The notes beneath the pieces were generated by a model. It worked only from the letters and a program-made list of their open reading frames with translations. It made no database searches and was not told where the DNA came from. Of a stretch of 64,000 nt of DNA, positions 35,765 through 44,321 are shown one piece after another. This DNA comes from Roseburia sp. (GTDB lineage: Bacteria; Bacillota; Clostridia; Lachnospirales; Lachnospiraceae). The stretch covers positions 62,001 through 126,000 of the forward strand of contig JAGBEG010000022.1 of assembly GCA_017937095.1 (NCBI GenBank). Reading direction: 5' to 3'. Each line of letters opens with the position of its first letter. The first letter of the stretch is position 1. Made by a program: the position numbers and the translations under genes.

Positions 35765-36089
35765 ATCCTCTTGTTCCCTTTCTTCTTATAGTAAACATAT
35801 TCCAAATTCCGTCACATATGTATTTTTATAAAAGCGAATGTAACTTTCCATGAAAGCACACGGTTTATTATAATTCTCCAAAAATGCTTGTCAATAAATT
35901 CCCGGAATCGTAACATTTATGTAAAATATTCGTCTGATTTCGTTGTACATATGCACAAAATCTTCCCGCGCTCTTTAATTATTTCTTAAATTTTCGATAA
36001 TCTTTCTTAATTTGCCCAGAATGGAATTGTTTCGGGAAAATCCGTGTGCTATAATCGCAAAAGTAAAAGATTTTAGAAGGAGTGATTCC
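35765..36089. promoter_or_regulatory. Divergent promoter region; PAP2 gene promoter
   Basis: On the plus strand TTGTTT (36027-36032) and TATAAT (36050-36055) are 17 bases apart, with a TG before the -10. A palindrome-like TTGTACATATGCACAAAA lies at 35943-35960. The rest is AT-rich spacer without coding signal. Confidence 0.7.
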
Positions 36090-36782
36090 ATGAAAACAGG
36101 AATGCGCGACGCGTTTAACGCTTTTATCGAGAAAAATAAACATGGTTTTCTGCTGCTGTATTTTCTGATCTATCTTCCATGGTTCGGACATCTTGAAAAG
36201 ACAGTGACAACACATTTTCATGTAATCCACGTCGCCCTCGACGATGTGATTCCCTTCTGCGAATATTTTATCATTCCATATTTTCTGTGGTTCGGTTATG
36301 TCGCATGGGGCATGGGATATTTCTATCTGAAGAATAAGGATGCGTATTTCCGTCTGTGCGCGATGCTTTTTACGGGAATGACTATTTTCCTCATTGTATC
36401 TACGATTTACCCGAACGGACATTACTTAAGACCTACGACCTTTGCGCGGGATAACATCTTTGTCGATCTGGTAAAATGGCTCTACTCTACAGATACCGCC
36501 ACGAACCTGTTTCCGAGCATCCACGTGTACAACTCGATTGCCGTCAACATTGCCGTATGGCAGTGCGACAATTTCAAGAACAACCGTATGGTGCGTTACG
36601 GTTCCGCCGTTCTGATGGTGAGCATCATCCTGTCCACCATGTTCTTAAAACAGCATTCGGTCTTCGATGTTGTGACCGGAATGATTATGGCTGCCGGAAT
36701 GTATATGATCGTCTACGTGAACAATCCGTTCCGCCTTCCGGTTCGCGAGGAGAAATACGAGCGCAAGCTGCACCATATCTGA
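36090..36782 (+). CDS. PAP2-superfamily membrane phosphatase
   Basis: The 230-residue protein starts MKTGMRDAFNAFIEK (AAGGAG before the ATG at 36090). Five to six membrane helices carry the PAP2 motifs: TNLFPSIHVYNS (histidine of motif 2) near residue 140 and KQHSVFDVVTG (motif 3) near 190. Motif 1 is weak (HYLRPTTFARDN). Members remove phosphate from lipid phosphates such as undecaprenyl or phosphatidate, or act as lipid phosphotransferases. It is single-gene with its own promoter and terminator. Confidence 0.85.
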   Translation: MKTGMRDAFNAFIEKNKHGFLLLYFLIYLPWFGHLEKTVTTHFHVIHVALDDVIPFCEYFIIPYFLWFGYVAWGMGYFYLKNKDAYFRLCAMLFTGMTIFLIVSTIYPNGHYLRPTTFARDNIFVDLVKWLYSTDTATNLFPSIHVYNSIAVNIAVWQCDNFKNNRMVRYGSAVLMVSIILSTMFLKQHSVFDVVTGMIMAAGMYMIVYVNNPFRLPVREEKYERKLHHI

Positions 36783-36790
36783 TTGCTTAT

Positions 36791-36845
36791 AAAAGAAGCT
36801 GCAGAACTTACGATTTGATGTAATTCTGCAGCTTCTTTGCTTTTC
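36791..36845 (+). terminator. Terminator of the PAP2 gene
   Basis: AAAGAAGCTGCAGAA pairs with TTCTGCAGCTTCTTT around a loop, with an inner TTAC/GTAA pairing. The A- and T-rich flanks allow function in both directions. Confidence 0.88.
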
Positions 36846-36871
36846 CAGACCGCCTGTCTTCGCGCAGCGCT

Positions 36872-37318
36872 TTATATATAGTACATACTCTGCTCCGTCT
36901 CATACAGACGCGTAAATTCATTTACCAGATCTGCCAGAGTCACAGAGGATAGAATCTTCCGGTTCTCCTCATTGATGCGCTCCCAGAGCATTCCGTCCAT
37001 GACCTTCGATACCGTCTCACACAGCGCGTCGCCGTTTACCGTTTCCCGCTCGATACTGCAGCTTCCCTCAAGCGCCAACAGAATCTGCTCCGCCGTGATA
37101 TGCTCCGGCGCATCCGCAAGGACATAGCCGCCCTGCGCGCCCTTGACGCTCTTTACAATGCCGCTGCGTTTTAAGCTCGAAAAAACGTGCTCCAGATAGT
37201 GCACGGATATTTGATTCCGGTTCGCGATATTGACCAGCGATACATGTCCATTCGCGGAATTGACTGCCAGATCGATCAGCGCACGCACTCCGTATCTCCC
37301 CTTTGTTGATATCTTCAT
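36872..37318 (-). CDS. Rrf2-family transcriptional regulator
   Basis: The 148-residue protein starts MKISTKGRYGVRALIDLAV (GGAGG 7 bases before the ATG at 37318). The winged helix is in residues 1-80 (VSLVNIANRNQISVHYLEHVFSS). The cluster-binding region keeps two cysteines (SCSIERE and ALCETV), fewer than the three of IscR, so iron-sulfur binding is uncertain. Such proteins sense iron-sulfur status, nitric oxide or cysteine levels. No isc/suf genes are adjacent. A palindrome at 37399-37410 upstream may be its own operator. Confidence 0.9.
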   Translation of the reverse strand: MKISTKGRYGVRALIDLAVNSANGHVSLVNIANRNQISVHYLEHVFSSLKRSGIVKSVKGAQGGYVLADAPEHITAEQILLALEGSCSIERETVNGDALCETVSKVMDGMLWERINEENRKILSSVTLADLVNEFTRLYETEQSMYYI

Positions 37319-37398
37319 ATAAATTCCTCCCACAGATTGTTGTAAAAAGAGCGCTGTCATGCTTCTTCTGCGCTCTTTATCATAGTATCTTTATATGA

Positions 37399-37410
37399 AT
37401 AATATATTAT
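37399..37410. promoter_or_regulatory. Palindrome upstream of the Rrf2 gene
   Basis: ATAATATATTAT is a perfect 12-bp palindrome, 81 bases before the Rrf2 start. Its low complexity makes the operator call weak. Confidence 0.35.
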
Positions 37411-37427
37411 CATCTGCCGGGAAAGAA

Positions 37428-37462
37428 GTCAACCCCCGCCTGACGGACAGAGCGAGGGTTGA
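37428..37462 (-). terminator. Terminator-like hairpin after murE
   Basis: On the minus strand TCAACCCTCGC pairs with GGCGGGGGTTGA around a 12-base loop. The following T-run is interrupted, so it may be weak. Confidence 0.6.
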
Positions 37463-37472
37463 AAATGCCTGC

Positions 37473-38987
37473 TTATTCCTGTACCAGCTTACGTGTGCCG
37501 GCTTTGATCTCGTCTAATATCTCCGCGACCGCCTCGCGCTCGTCGAAGTGGTATTTCACGCCCTTGATCTCCTGATAGTCTTCATGTCCCTTGCCGAGCA
37601 GCACGATCATATCGCCCGGCTTGGCGTGGGTCATACAGTAGGCGATTGCCTCCTTGCGGTCGTCGATCTCGATATATTTTCCGTTCTTGCGCGCAAGTCC
37701 GACCTTGATATCCGCGTTGATGTCACGAATCTCCTCGTCTCTTGGATTATCGCAGGTCAGCACGCACAGATCCGCCATCTCACCTGTCACCTCGCCCATG
37801 TCATAGCGGCGCAGCTTCGAGCGGTTTCCGCCGCCGCCGTAAACGCAGATCAGACGCTTCGGATGATACTCAAGCAGTGTTGTGAGGACGCTTCTCGTGC
37901 TCACCTCGTTGTGCGCGTAGTCGATAATCATGGAGTAGTCCTTTGACACCGGAAGAATCTCCACACGCCCCTTGACCTGTACTTTATTTAAGCCCTCAAG
38001 GACTGCCTCATCGGAAATTCCCGCCAAATGGCAGACAAGCATCGTCACCATCGCATTGTACACGGAAAATCTTCCCGGAATATGCACTTTCACCTGACAG
38101 TCCATGCAGCCGCTCACCGTAAAATGCATCCCGAGCTTTCCGTCCTCGTTGATAAAACCGATATCCGACGCAAACAGATCTACGACGTTATCCTTCACAG
38201 CGTTGCCCGCCGCCGAAAATGTCCGCACCTCGCAGGTGTGTCCCTTTAGGATTTCTTCCCAGTGTGCATCGTCCGCATTGACAATTCCGACGCGGCACTG
38301 GCGGAACAGAAGACTCTTGCAGAAAAGATATTCCTCAAACGATTCGTGCTCGGCAGGACCGATATGGTCCGGCGAAAGGTTCGTGAACACACCGTAATCA
38401 AACTGGATGCCCGCGGTGCGGTCGAGCTTTAAGCCCTGTGAAGACACCTCCATCACGACATACTCACAGCCCGCCTCCACCATCGCCGCAAACATGCGGT
38501 GAAGCTCGTAGGATTCCGGCGTCGTATTCTTCGACGGAATGTGCTCGTCCCCGATCATCGCGCCGATCGTTCCGATCAGTCCGACCTTTTTCCCTGCCAT
38601 CTCCAGAACATTCTTAATCATGTAGGTGGTCGTCGTCTTGCCCTTTGTCCCGGTGATGCCGATTGTGACAAGCTTCCGGTCAGGATATCCGAAGAGCGCC
38701 GCCGACATGAACGCCAGCGCCTTTCTCGCAGACGCCACCTTAAGCACGGTAATTCCGTCGGGAATCTGCGCCGCTTCCTCCTCCCGCTCTATCACGATCG
38801 CCGAAGCGCCCTTTGCGACCGCATCCGGGATATATTTATGACCGTCCGTCACGGCTCCCACCATGCAGACAAACATCGTTCCTTCTGTCAGCTTGCGGGA
38901 ATCATAGATAATATCGCGGATCTCCGTCTCCATGCTCCCTTTCAGACACTCGTATTTTAATTCCTTACAAATCTCACTTAATTTCAT
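37473..38987 (-). CDS. murE: UDP-MurNAc-tripeptide synthetase MurE (meso-DAP type)
   Basis: The 504-residue Mur ligase has the ATP loop GITGTKGKTTTTYM near residue 110 and the substrate motif TCDNPRDE near 412, where DNPR signals meso-diaminopimelate specificity (family knowledge). It adds DAP to UDP-MurNAc-L-Ala-D-Glu in the cytosol. It follows dapF by 15 bases on the same strand; DapF makes the meso-DAP that MurE uses, so the pair is a clear pathway operon. Length is normal. Confidence 0.96.
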   Translation of the reverse strand: MKLSEICKELKYECLKGSMETEIRDIIYDSRKLTEGTMFVCMVGAVTDGHKYIPDAVAKGASAIVIEREEEAAQIPDGITVLKVASARKALAFMSAALFGYPDRKLVTIGITGTKGKTTTTYMIKNVLEMAGKKVGLIGTIGAMIGDEHIPSKNTTPESYELHRMFAAMVEAGCEYVVMEVSSQGLKLDRTAGIQFDYGVFTNLSPDHIGPAEHESFEEYLFCKSLLFRQCRVGIVNADDAHWEEILKGHTCEVRTFSAAGNAVKDNVVDLFASDIGFINEDGKLGMHFTVSGCMDCQVKVHIPGRFSVYNAMVTMLVCHLAGISDEAVLEGLNKVQVKGRVEILPVSKDYSMIIDYAHNEVSTRSVLTTLLEYHPKRLICVYGGGGNRSKLRRYDMGEVTGEMADLCVLTCDNPRDEEIRDINADIKVGLARKNGKYIEIDDRKEAIAYCMTHAKPGDMIVLLGKGHEDYQEIKGVKYHFDEREAVAEILDEIKAGTRKLVQE

Positions 38988-39002
38988 CTTTGCTTCCTCT
39001 TT

Positions 39003-39854
39003 TCATGCCAGGATATGTGACGCGTCAATTTCCGATTCGAATACCGTATGGGACGGTCCTGTCATGAACAGATGGTTCGTCGCCTCATCCCACTCGATCA
39101 GAAGCGGTCCTCCAATCTGCTCCACCGTGACCTTCCTGTCGGTGCGCCCGGTCAGCACGCCTGCCACGACCGCCGTCGCACAGCCTGTCCCGCAGCCGAT
39201 CGTCTCTCCGGTTCCGCGCTCCCACTCACGGATCTTGATGTAATCGCGCCGCACAAACTCGGCAAACGTCACGTTCGTCTTGTTCGTAAAAAGTGAAGTC
39301 ATATGCTCAATCGTCCTGCCGTAGCCCTCCACATCCAGATCTGCGACTGAATCCACATACATCGCGCAGTGCGGATTGCCCCACGATACCGCCGTGATGT
39401 GAAATGTCTTATCAAGCACCGTCACAGGCTGCTCGATAAATTCCGGCATATCCACGTTTACCGGAATCACCTTCGTATCAAGGCGCGGCTCTCCGATGTC
39501 CGCCCGGATATTCGACACAAGCCCGTCCGTGACGGTAAGCGTCAGATGCTGCATGCCGCCCAGCGTCTCAATGACAAGCTCGGTCTTATCGGTCAGCCTG
39601 TGGTCGTAGACATATTTGCCGACGCTGCGCAGCGCATTTCCGCACATTTCGCCCTCCGTGCCGTCCGGGTTGAACATCCGCATACGGAAATCCCCCTTCT
39701 TAGACGGACAGATGAGTACCATGCCGTCAGAGCCGATTGCAAAATGCCTGTCGCTGACAAATCTTGCCAGTTCGGGCAGATTCTTTAATTCCTGATGAAT
39801 GGCGTCGATGTAGACATAATCATTGCCGAACGCCTGCATTTTCGTAAATCGCAT
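39003..39854 (-). CDS. dapF: Diaminopimelate epimerase
   Basis: The 283-residue enzyme has the two catalytic cysteines in EMCGNALRS (near residue 75) and IGCGTGCATA (near 222). It converts LL-DAP to meso-DAP for lysine and peptidoglycan. It has a GAGGAGG ribosome site and sits between the Cys/Met PLP-enzyme gene (10 bases away) and murE. Confidence 0.96.
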   Translation of the reverse strand: MRFTKMQAFGNDYVYIDAIHQELKNLPELARFVSDRHFAIGSDGMVLICPSKKGDFRMRMFNPDGTEGEMCGNALRSVGKYVYDHRLTDKTELVIETLGGMQHLTLTVTDGLVSNIRADIGEPRLDTKVIPVNVDMPEFIEQPVTVLDKTFHITAVSWGNPHCAMYVDSVADLDVEGYGRTIEHMTSLFTNKTNVTFAEFVRRDYIKIREWERGTGETIGCGTGCATAVVAGVLTGRTDRKVTVEQIGGPLLIEWDEATNHLFMTGPSHTVFESEIDASHILA

Positions 39855-39864
39855 TTCTTCCTCC

Positions 39865-41049
39865 TCAGCTGTTCATCGCGCGGTCTAAATCCGCAATGAT
39901 ATCGTCCGCATTCTCGATTCCCACGGACATTCGAAGGAAGCTGTCCGTAATGCCGAGCTTCTCCTTGATATCGAGCGGCGTATCTTCGTGCGTCTGCGTC
40001 GTCGGGTAGGTGATGAGCGTCTCCGTTCCGCCAAGGCTCTCCGCGAACATAATCATATCCACGCCCTTTAAGATTTTCTTTACCGTCTCAAAGCTGTCCA
40101 CCGTAAAAGAAATCATACCGCCGAAACCCGTCGTCTGCTTCTTCGTCACCGCATAGTCCTTGTGATCCTCAAAGCCCACATAGTAGACTTTCTTCACCTT
40201 CGGCTGGGTGCGGAGCCAGTTTGCGACCTTCATCGCATTCTCATTGTGACGGTCCATGCGCACGGCAAGCGTCTTGATGCCGCGCAGTACCAGCCAGCTA
40301 TCGAGCGGCGCGAGCTGACTGCCGTGAGACTTGATGTGGATATGAATCTTATCCGCAATCTCCTGATTATCACGCACTACCACGATACCGGAAATCGTAT
40401 CGTTGTGCCCGCCGAGATACTTGGTTGAGCTGTGCGTTACAATATCCGCGCCAAGCGCGAGCGGTTTCTGGAAATAAGGGGTTAAGAACGTGTTGTCTAC
40501 AACCGTAAGTGCTCCGATTTCCTTCGCGATCTCAGACACCGCATGAATATCAGCGACCTTCATCATCGGGTTCGTCGGCGTCTCGATGAAGAACATCTTC
40601 GTGTTCGGCCGGATTGCCGCGCGCACTTCCGCAAGGTCTGACATATCCACATAGGTGTGCTCGATACCGTATTTTCCAAATACATCCCCGATAATACGGA
40701 ACGTTCCTCCGTAAATATCATCCGACAAAATCACATGCTCACCCGGATTTAAGAGGGAGAATACCGCCATATTCGCAGCCTGACCGCTCGAGAACGCAAA
40801 TCCCTTGATACCGCCCTCTAAAATCGCCATCGTGCGCTCCAGTTCCTGTCTGGTCGGGTTCTCCAGCCTGCTGTATGCAAAGCCCGTAGACTCTCCAAGC
40901 TCCGGGTGACGAAATGTCGCAGCCTGAAAAATCGGCATGCTCACCGCGCCTGTAAGCGGCTCCGTACCAAGCGCACCGTGCACTGCCTTCGACTCAAAAT
41001 GCAGCTCGTCTTTGGTATCGTAATCTGTGTAATTGCTGAAATTCTTCAT
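39865..41049 (-). CDS. Cys/Met metabolism PLP-dependent enzyme (cystathionine synthase/lyase type)
   Basis: The 394-residue protein starts MKNFSNYTDYDTKDEL (GGAGG before the ATG at 41049). The PLP lysine lies in THSSTKYLGGHND near residue 205, with SSGQAANMAVF and VVDNTFLTPYFQKPL also typical. The family covers cystathionine gamma-synthase, gamma-lyase, beta-lyase and methionine gamma-lyase; motifs read here do not separate them. The upstream region has paired 16-base repeats and a poor -35 box, suggesting activation by the divergent AraC-type protein. Confidence 0.9.
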   Translation of the reverse strand: MKNFSNYTDYDTKDELHFESKAVHGALGTEPLTGAVSMPIFQAATFRHPELGESTGFAYSRLENPTRQELERTMAILEGGIKGFAFSSGQAANMAVFSLLNPGEHVILSDDIYGGTFRIIGDVFGKYGIEHTYVDMSDLAEVRAAIRPNTKMFFIETPTNPMMKVADIHAVSEIAKEIGALTVVDNTFLTPYFQKPLALGADIVTHSSTKYLGGHNDTISGIVVVRDNQEIADKIHIHIKSHGSQLAPLDSWLVLRGIKTLAVRMDRHNENAMKVANWLRTQPKVKKVYYVGFEDHKDYAVTKKQTTGFGGMISFTVDSFETVKKILKGVDMIMFAESLGGTETLITYPTTQTHEDTPLDIKEKLGITDSFLRMSVGIENADDIIADLDRAMNS

Positions 41050-41098
41050 ATTATTCTTCCCTCCATCTTTGCCGGACATGCTTTTTGCTCATAGTCTT

Positions 41099-41172
41099 AT
41101 TATACAAAACACTTTTTAGAATATATACCCGTCCAGTGCTTTTTTATATTGCAAATAGTGCTTTTTTGTATT
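41099..41172. promoter_or_regulatory. Divergent control region with two 16-base direct repeats
   Basis: AGTGCTTTTTTRTATT occurs at 41135-41150 and 41157-41172 (15 of 16 identical, 22 bases apart), upstream of a TATAAT box (minus strand, 41104-41099) that lacks a good -35. A weaker third match, ACACTTTTTAGAATA, lies at about 41109-41123. Confidence 0.65.
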
Positions 41173-41260
41173 AGAGTAAATATATCATGATTCCGATACG
41201 GGGAAATGCAGTGTATCTGCACGCCCCGGCAAAAGAAATTAACGAAAGGAAACAAGCACC

Positions 41261-42106
41261 ATGCCGGAGTACAAGAAGGTCGGATATCTGACCAGCAGTT
41301 TTAAAATGTTTCACCTGAAAGATACCGAGCGGAAGGAATTTACCTACCACTATCACGATTTCCACAAGATTCTGATTCTCTTAAGCGGAGACGTGACCTA
41401 CTGCATCGAAGGGCGCACCTACGCGCTTTCCGCAAAAGACATCGTGCTCGTCAACGCCGGAGAGGTGCACAAGCCCATCATTCACTCGGACACACCTTAT
41501 GAGCGCATTATCCTCTATGTCTCCCCGGACTTTCTCGCAGGGTATGAGACAGACGACGGCGACCTCTCGCTCTGCTTTCAGCATGCTTTCGCCGAGCAGG
41601 CGCATGTACTGCGCCTGCACGCCTCGAGGACCGGCAGCCTCGGCGATTCCATCCGCAAGCTTGACGCCTCCGCGAAGGATAAGGATTATGCCTGCGAGCT
41701 CCATCAGCGCATCCTGTTTCTTGAATTTATGATACAGCTAAACCGTGCCGCCCTGCACAACCATATTGAATTCATCGGCGACTCCGCCTCAAATGAGAAG
41801 ATTGTGGCGATTCTTTCTTATCTGAATGAGCATCTGACCGAGGATATCTCCATCGACGAGCTTTCCTCACGCTTCTACTTAAGCCGCTACTATCTCATGC
41901 ACACCTTCAAGGAGCAGACCGGCTACACGATCGGCGGGTATCTTTTGACGAAGCGGCTGTTTCTCGCAAAGGAGTACATTGCCGCCGGAACGCCGATCAC
42001 CGACGTCTGCTATGCCTGCGGCTTTAAGAACTACTCCACGTTCTCGAGAGCCTACAAAAAAAGCTTCGGGGAATCCCCGAGGGATTACCGCCAAAGCCTT
42101 TTATAG
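41261..42106 (+). CDS. AraC-family regulator with cupin domain
   Basis: The 281-residue protein has an N-terminal cupin (residues 20-110; HYHDFHKILILLSGDVTY, VNAGEVHKPIIH) and a C-terminal double helix-turn-helix (SIDELSSRFYLSRYYLMHTFKEQTG and VCYACGFKNYSTFSRAYKKSFGESPRDYR). The ATG follows a GAAAGGAAACAAG ribosome site. It is divergent from the PLP-enzyme gene across paired repeats, so that gene is the likely target and the ligand may be an amino acid. Its terminator region is occupied by the second copy of the palindromic element. Confidence 0.92.
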   Translation: MPEYKKVGYLTSSFKMFHLKDTERKEFTYHYHDFHKILILLSGDVTYCIEGRTYALSAKDIVLVNAGEVHKPIIHSDTPYERIILYVSPDFLAGYETDDGDLSLCFQHAFAEQAHVLRLHASRTGSLGDSIRKLDASAKDKDYACELHQRILFLEFMIQLNRAALHNHIEFIGDSASNEKIVAILSYLNEHLTEDISIDELSSRFYLSRYYLMHTFKEQTGYTIGGYLLTKRLFLAKEYIAAGTPITDVCYACGFKNYSTFSRAYKKSFGESPRDYRQSLL

Positions 42107-42577
42107 ATGCCTGCCGCGCTAAGAACGATTGCTATTTACGCATAATTCCTATTATCCGTAATGAAACGCCTGCATTCCAAATGAGAACGGCTGTATCAAT
42201 TTGGTCGCAAAATCCGGCATTTCTAACGCGCCCGTTCTCACATCTTCGATTTTCCGTGTCTTTCCAATGTTCGGGCATTCTGCCGGAATGTGTTCGCAAG
42301 CAGAACGACAATATTAAGAAGTTTCGTGCGGCACTTGGCAGGCTTCTGAGCAATAGGAAATTCGCCCTATTGTCTTTCGCTTGCCGAAGCACATCCGGCA
42401 GATTCCCCGCCCAGTGCAAGAGACACAGAATTTGATGTTCGAATCGGGCGCGAAGAATTGCTCGGATTTTGTTCCAACAAATATGCCACATTCCGTTCTC
42501 ATTCCGGAATGCAGCATATTAACGTTCTGATAATAGGAATTATGCATATTTAAAATATGTGCTTGCGCGGCAGCCAT
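42106..42577. terminator. Terminator-like hairpin arms split by element copy 2
   Basis: GCCTGCCGCGCTAAG (42109-42123) pairs with CTTGCGCGGCAGCC (42562-42575) across the 406-bp element, between the convergent AraC and pyrophosphatase genes. Confidence 0.6.
42140..42545. mobile_element. Palindromic MITE-like element, copy 2
   Basis: The 406-bp element is bounded by perfect 16-bp inverted ends (GCATAATTCCTATTAT and its complement), with inverted similarity reaching about 85 bp inward, for example CTGCATTCC...GAATGAGAACGG. It aligns to copy 1 at 26810-27343 except for a deletion of about 125-150 bp that removes the right arm of the central inverted repeat. No transposase gene is present. Confidence 0.82.
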
Positions 42578-42587
42578 CTCCATAAAT

Positions 42588-44246
42588 CTACGCGCGCTCT
42601 GCCAGCGTATTCATCAGCGTCGGAATCATCTGCTTCTTTCTTGAAACAATACCGTCAAGCAGAATACCGTCCGCATCCTCCTGCTTCTTAAACGCTCTCG
42701 CAAGGAGCCTGCCCGCGTCTTCCCCGGAGAAAATTACCACGGAGGACTCTTCTAAGATGTCGGTCAGCATCACATATACCATATCAAGCTTCTTCTCGCC
42801 GAGCACCTGCGACATGAACGGACGAAGCTGTTCCCCGATGCGGTCCAGCTCCTCCCTGCTCATCGCACTGATCTGTGCGACGCCGAAATCGCAGTCGTCT
42901 GTATGAAATACCTTGAAATCCTGATAGAAGATCTCTTCTGTCGTCTTGTTCTTGAAATCGCTTCCTGCGCGGAACATCTTCTTCGCATGCTCCTCGATAT
43001 CGACCTCCGCAATTTCTGCAAGCTTCTCCGCCACCGCCTTATCGAGCGCCGTGCAGGTCGGCGAGCGGAACATCAGCGTATCGGAAATAATTGCTGAGAG
43101 CAGAAGTCCTGCAATCTGTTTCGGAATCGTAACGCCCTTCTCCTCATACATCTGGTAAATGATCGTCGAGGTACAGCCGAGCGGCTGATTTCTGAAATAG
43201 ACCGGGGAAATCGTCTCTAAGCTTCCAAGCCTGTGATGGTCGATAATCTCTAAAATCTCCGCCTCTCCGATGCCGTCCACCGCCTGGGACTTCTCGTTGT
43301 GATCGACTAAGATGATCTGCTTTTTCTGCATACTCATCAAATTTCTGCGGGATACCATCCCGACGTATTTGCCGTTTTCCCCGAGCACCGGGAAATCTCT
43401 GTGGCGCACCTTGGACATGACCTCTTTGACGTCATCCACATAGTCGTCAATGTCAAACGTGACCAGCTCCTTTTTCGTCATATACTGCTTGATCGGCATA
43501 CTCTGGTTGATAAGACGCGCGACGGAAAAAGTATCAAACGGCGTCGTGATAATAACGCAGTCATGCCTCTCCGCAAGCTTCTTTACCTCCTCGCTGACCT
43601 CGAGTCCGCCGCCGATGACGATACAGCTCGCATTTGACCGGATTGCCTGCATCTGCGCTTCCTCGCGGTCGCCTAAGATGACAAGATCGTCGTCCTCAAT
43701 ATAATCCGCCATATACTCCGGGTTGGAGGTCGCCACAACGACCTTGCCCCGCACAAAATACGCGTGTTCATTTCCCGCATAGACCTCGCCGTCAATCGTC
43801 TCCGCGATTGTCTTATACTGGGTGCGCGCCGCAGAAAGCGCCCGGTTATCGAGCACATCCATATAGGAAGTCGCAATATCCTTCGTTACGATGACGCCCT
43901 CGAGCATACCGAATCTGCTCGTCACCGGAAGCGTCACGACTTCAAGCTTCTTCATCAGCTCCCACGCACGCTTTAAGGAAATCTGGCTGCTGACTCCGGC
44001 GGTCTTGCGGATGCTGATGTCCTTGATCTGCGCGCCCACATAGGTCACAAGCTCCGGTTCCGTGGCGCCAAAATGCTCTAACACATAGCGCGTCTCCTCG
44101 TTGATATTCCCGGCGCGCTTTGCGATATACTCCTTATCCTCTGTCTGATTTTTCAGATAAGCATATGAAATCGCAGCACAGATTGCATCCGTATCCGGAT
44201 TCTTATGTCCAACGACCCATACCTTCTTCTTTGTGTCTGTACTCAT
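42588..44246 (-). CDS. Manganese-dependent inorganic pyrophosphatase with CBS and DRTGG domains
   Basis: The 552-residue protein starts MSTDTKKKVWVVGHKNPDTDA. Residues 10-70 hold the DHH metal site GHKNPDTDAICAA. Two CBS domains (about 70-130 and 250-305) flank a DRTGG domain. The core resumes with LVDHNEKSQAVDG and IIDHHRLG near 335-355 and the DHHA2 domain at the C-terminus. It hydrolyses pyrophosphate in the cytosol; in CBS-containing clostridial enzymes AMP/ADP inhibit and diadenosine polyphosphates activate (family knowledge). Confidence 0.93.
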   Translation of the reverse strand: MSTDTKKKVWVVGHKNPDTDAICAAISYAYLKNQTEDKEYIAKRAGNINEETRYVLEHFGATEPELVTYVGAQIKDISIRKTAGVSSQISLKRAWELMKKLEVVTLPVTSRFGMLEGVIVTKDIATSYMDVLDNRALSAARTQYKTIAETIDGEVYAGNEHAYFVRGKVVVATSNPEYMADYIEDDDLVILGDREEAQMQAIRSNASCIVIGGGLEVSEEVKKLAERHDCVIITTPFDTFSVARLINQSMPIKQYMTKKELVTFDIDDYVDDVKEVMSKVRHRDFPVLGENGKYVGMVSRRNLMSMQKKQIILVDHNEKSQAVDGIGEAEILEIIDHHRLGSLETISPVYFRNQPLGCTSTIIYQMYEEKGVTIPKQIAGLLLSAIISDTLMFRSPTCTALDKAVAEKLAEIAEVDIEEHAKKMFRAGSDFKNKTTEEIFYQDFKVFHTDDCDFGVAQISAMSREELDRIGEQLRPFMSQVLGEKKLDMVYVMLTDILEESSVVIFSGEDAGRLLARAFKKQEDADGILLDGIVSRKKQMIPTLMNTLAERA

Positions 44247-44321
44247 GCTTTTCTTTCCGCCGCTCCCTTCTAACAAAGCGGACGCTGGCTTTCGCCGGCG
44301 TCCTGCTGCTTCTATCCGTCA

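Noticed and set aside
41050-41260. SAM riboswitch or T-box before the Cys/Met enzyme
   Set aside because: No matching conserved core or terminator is seen; the region is short and filled with direct repeats.
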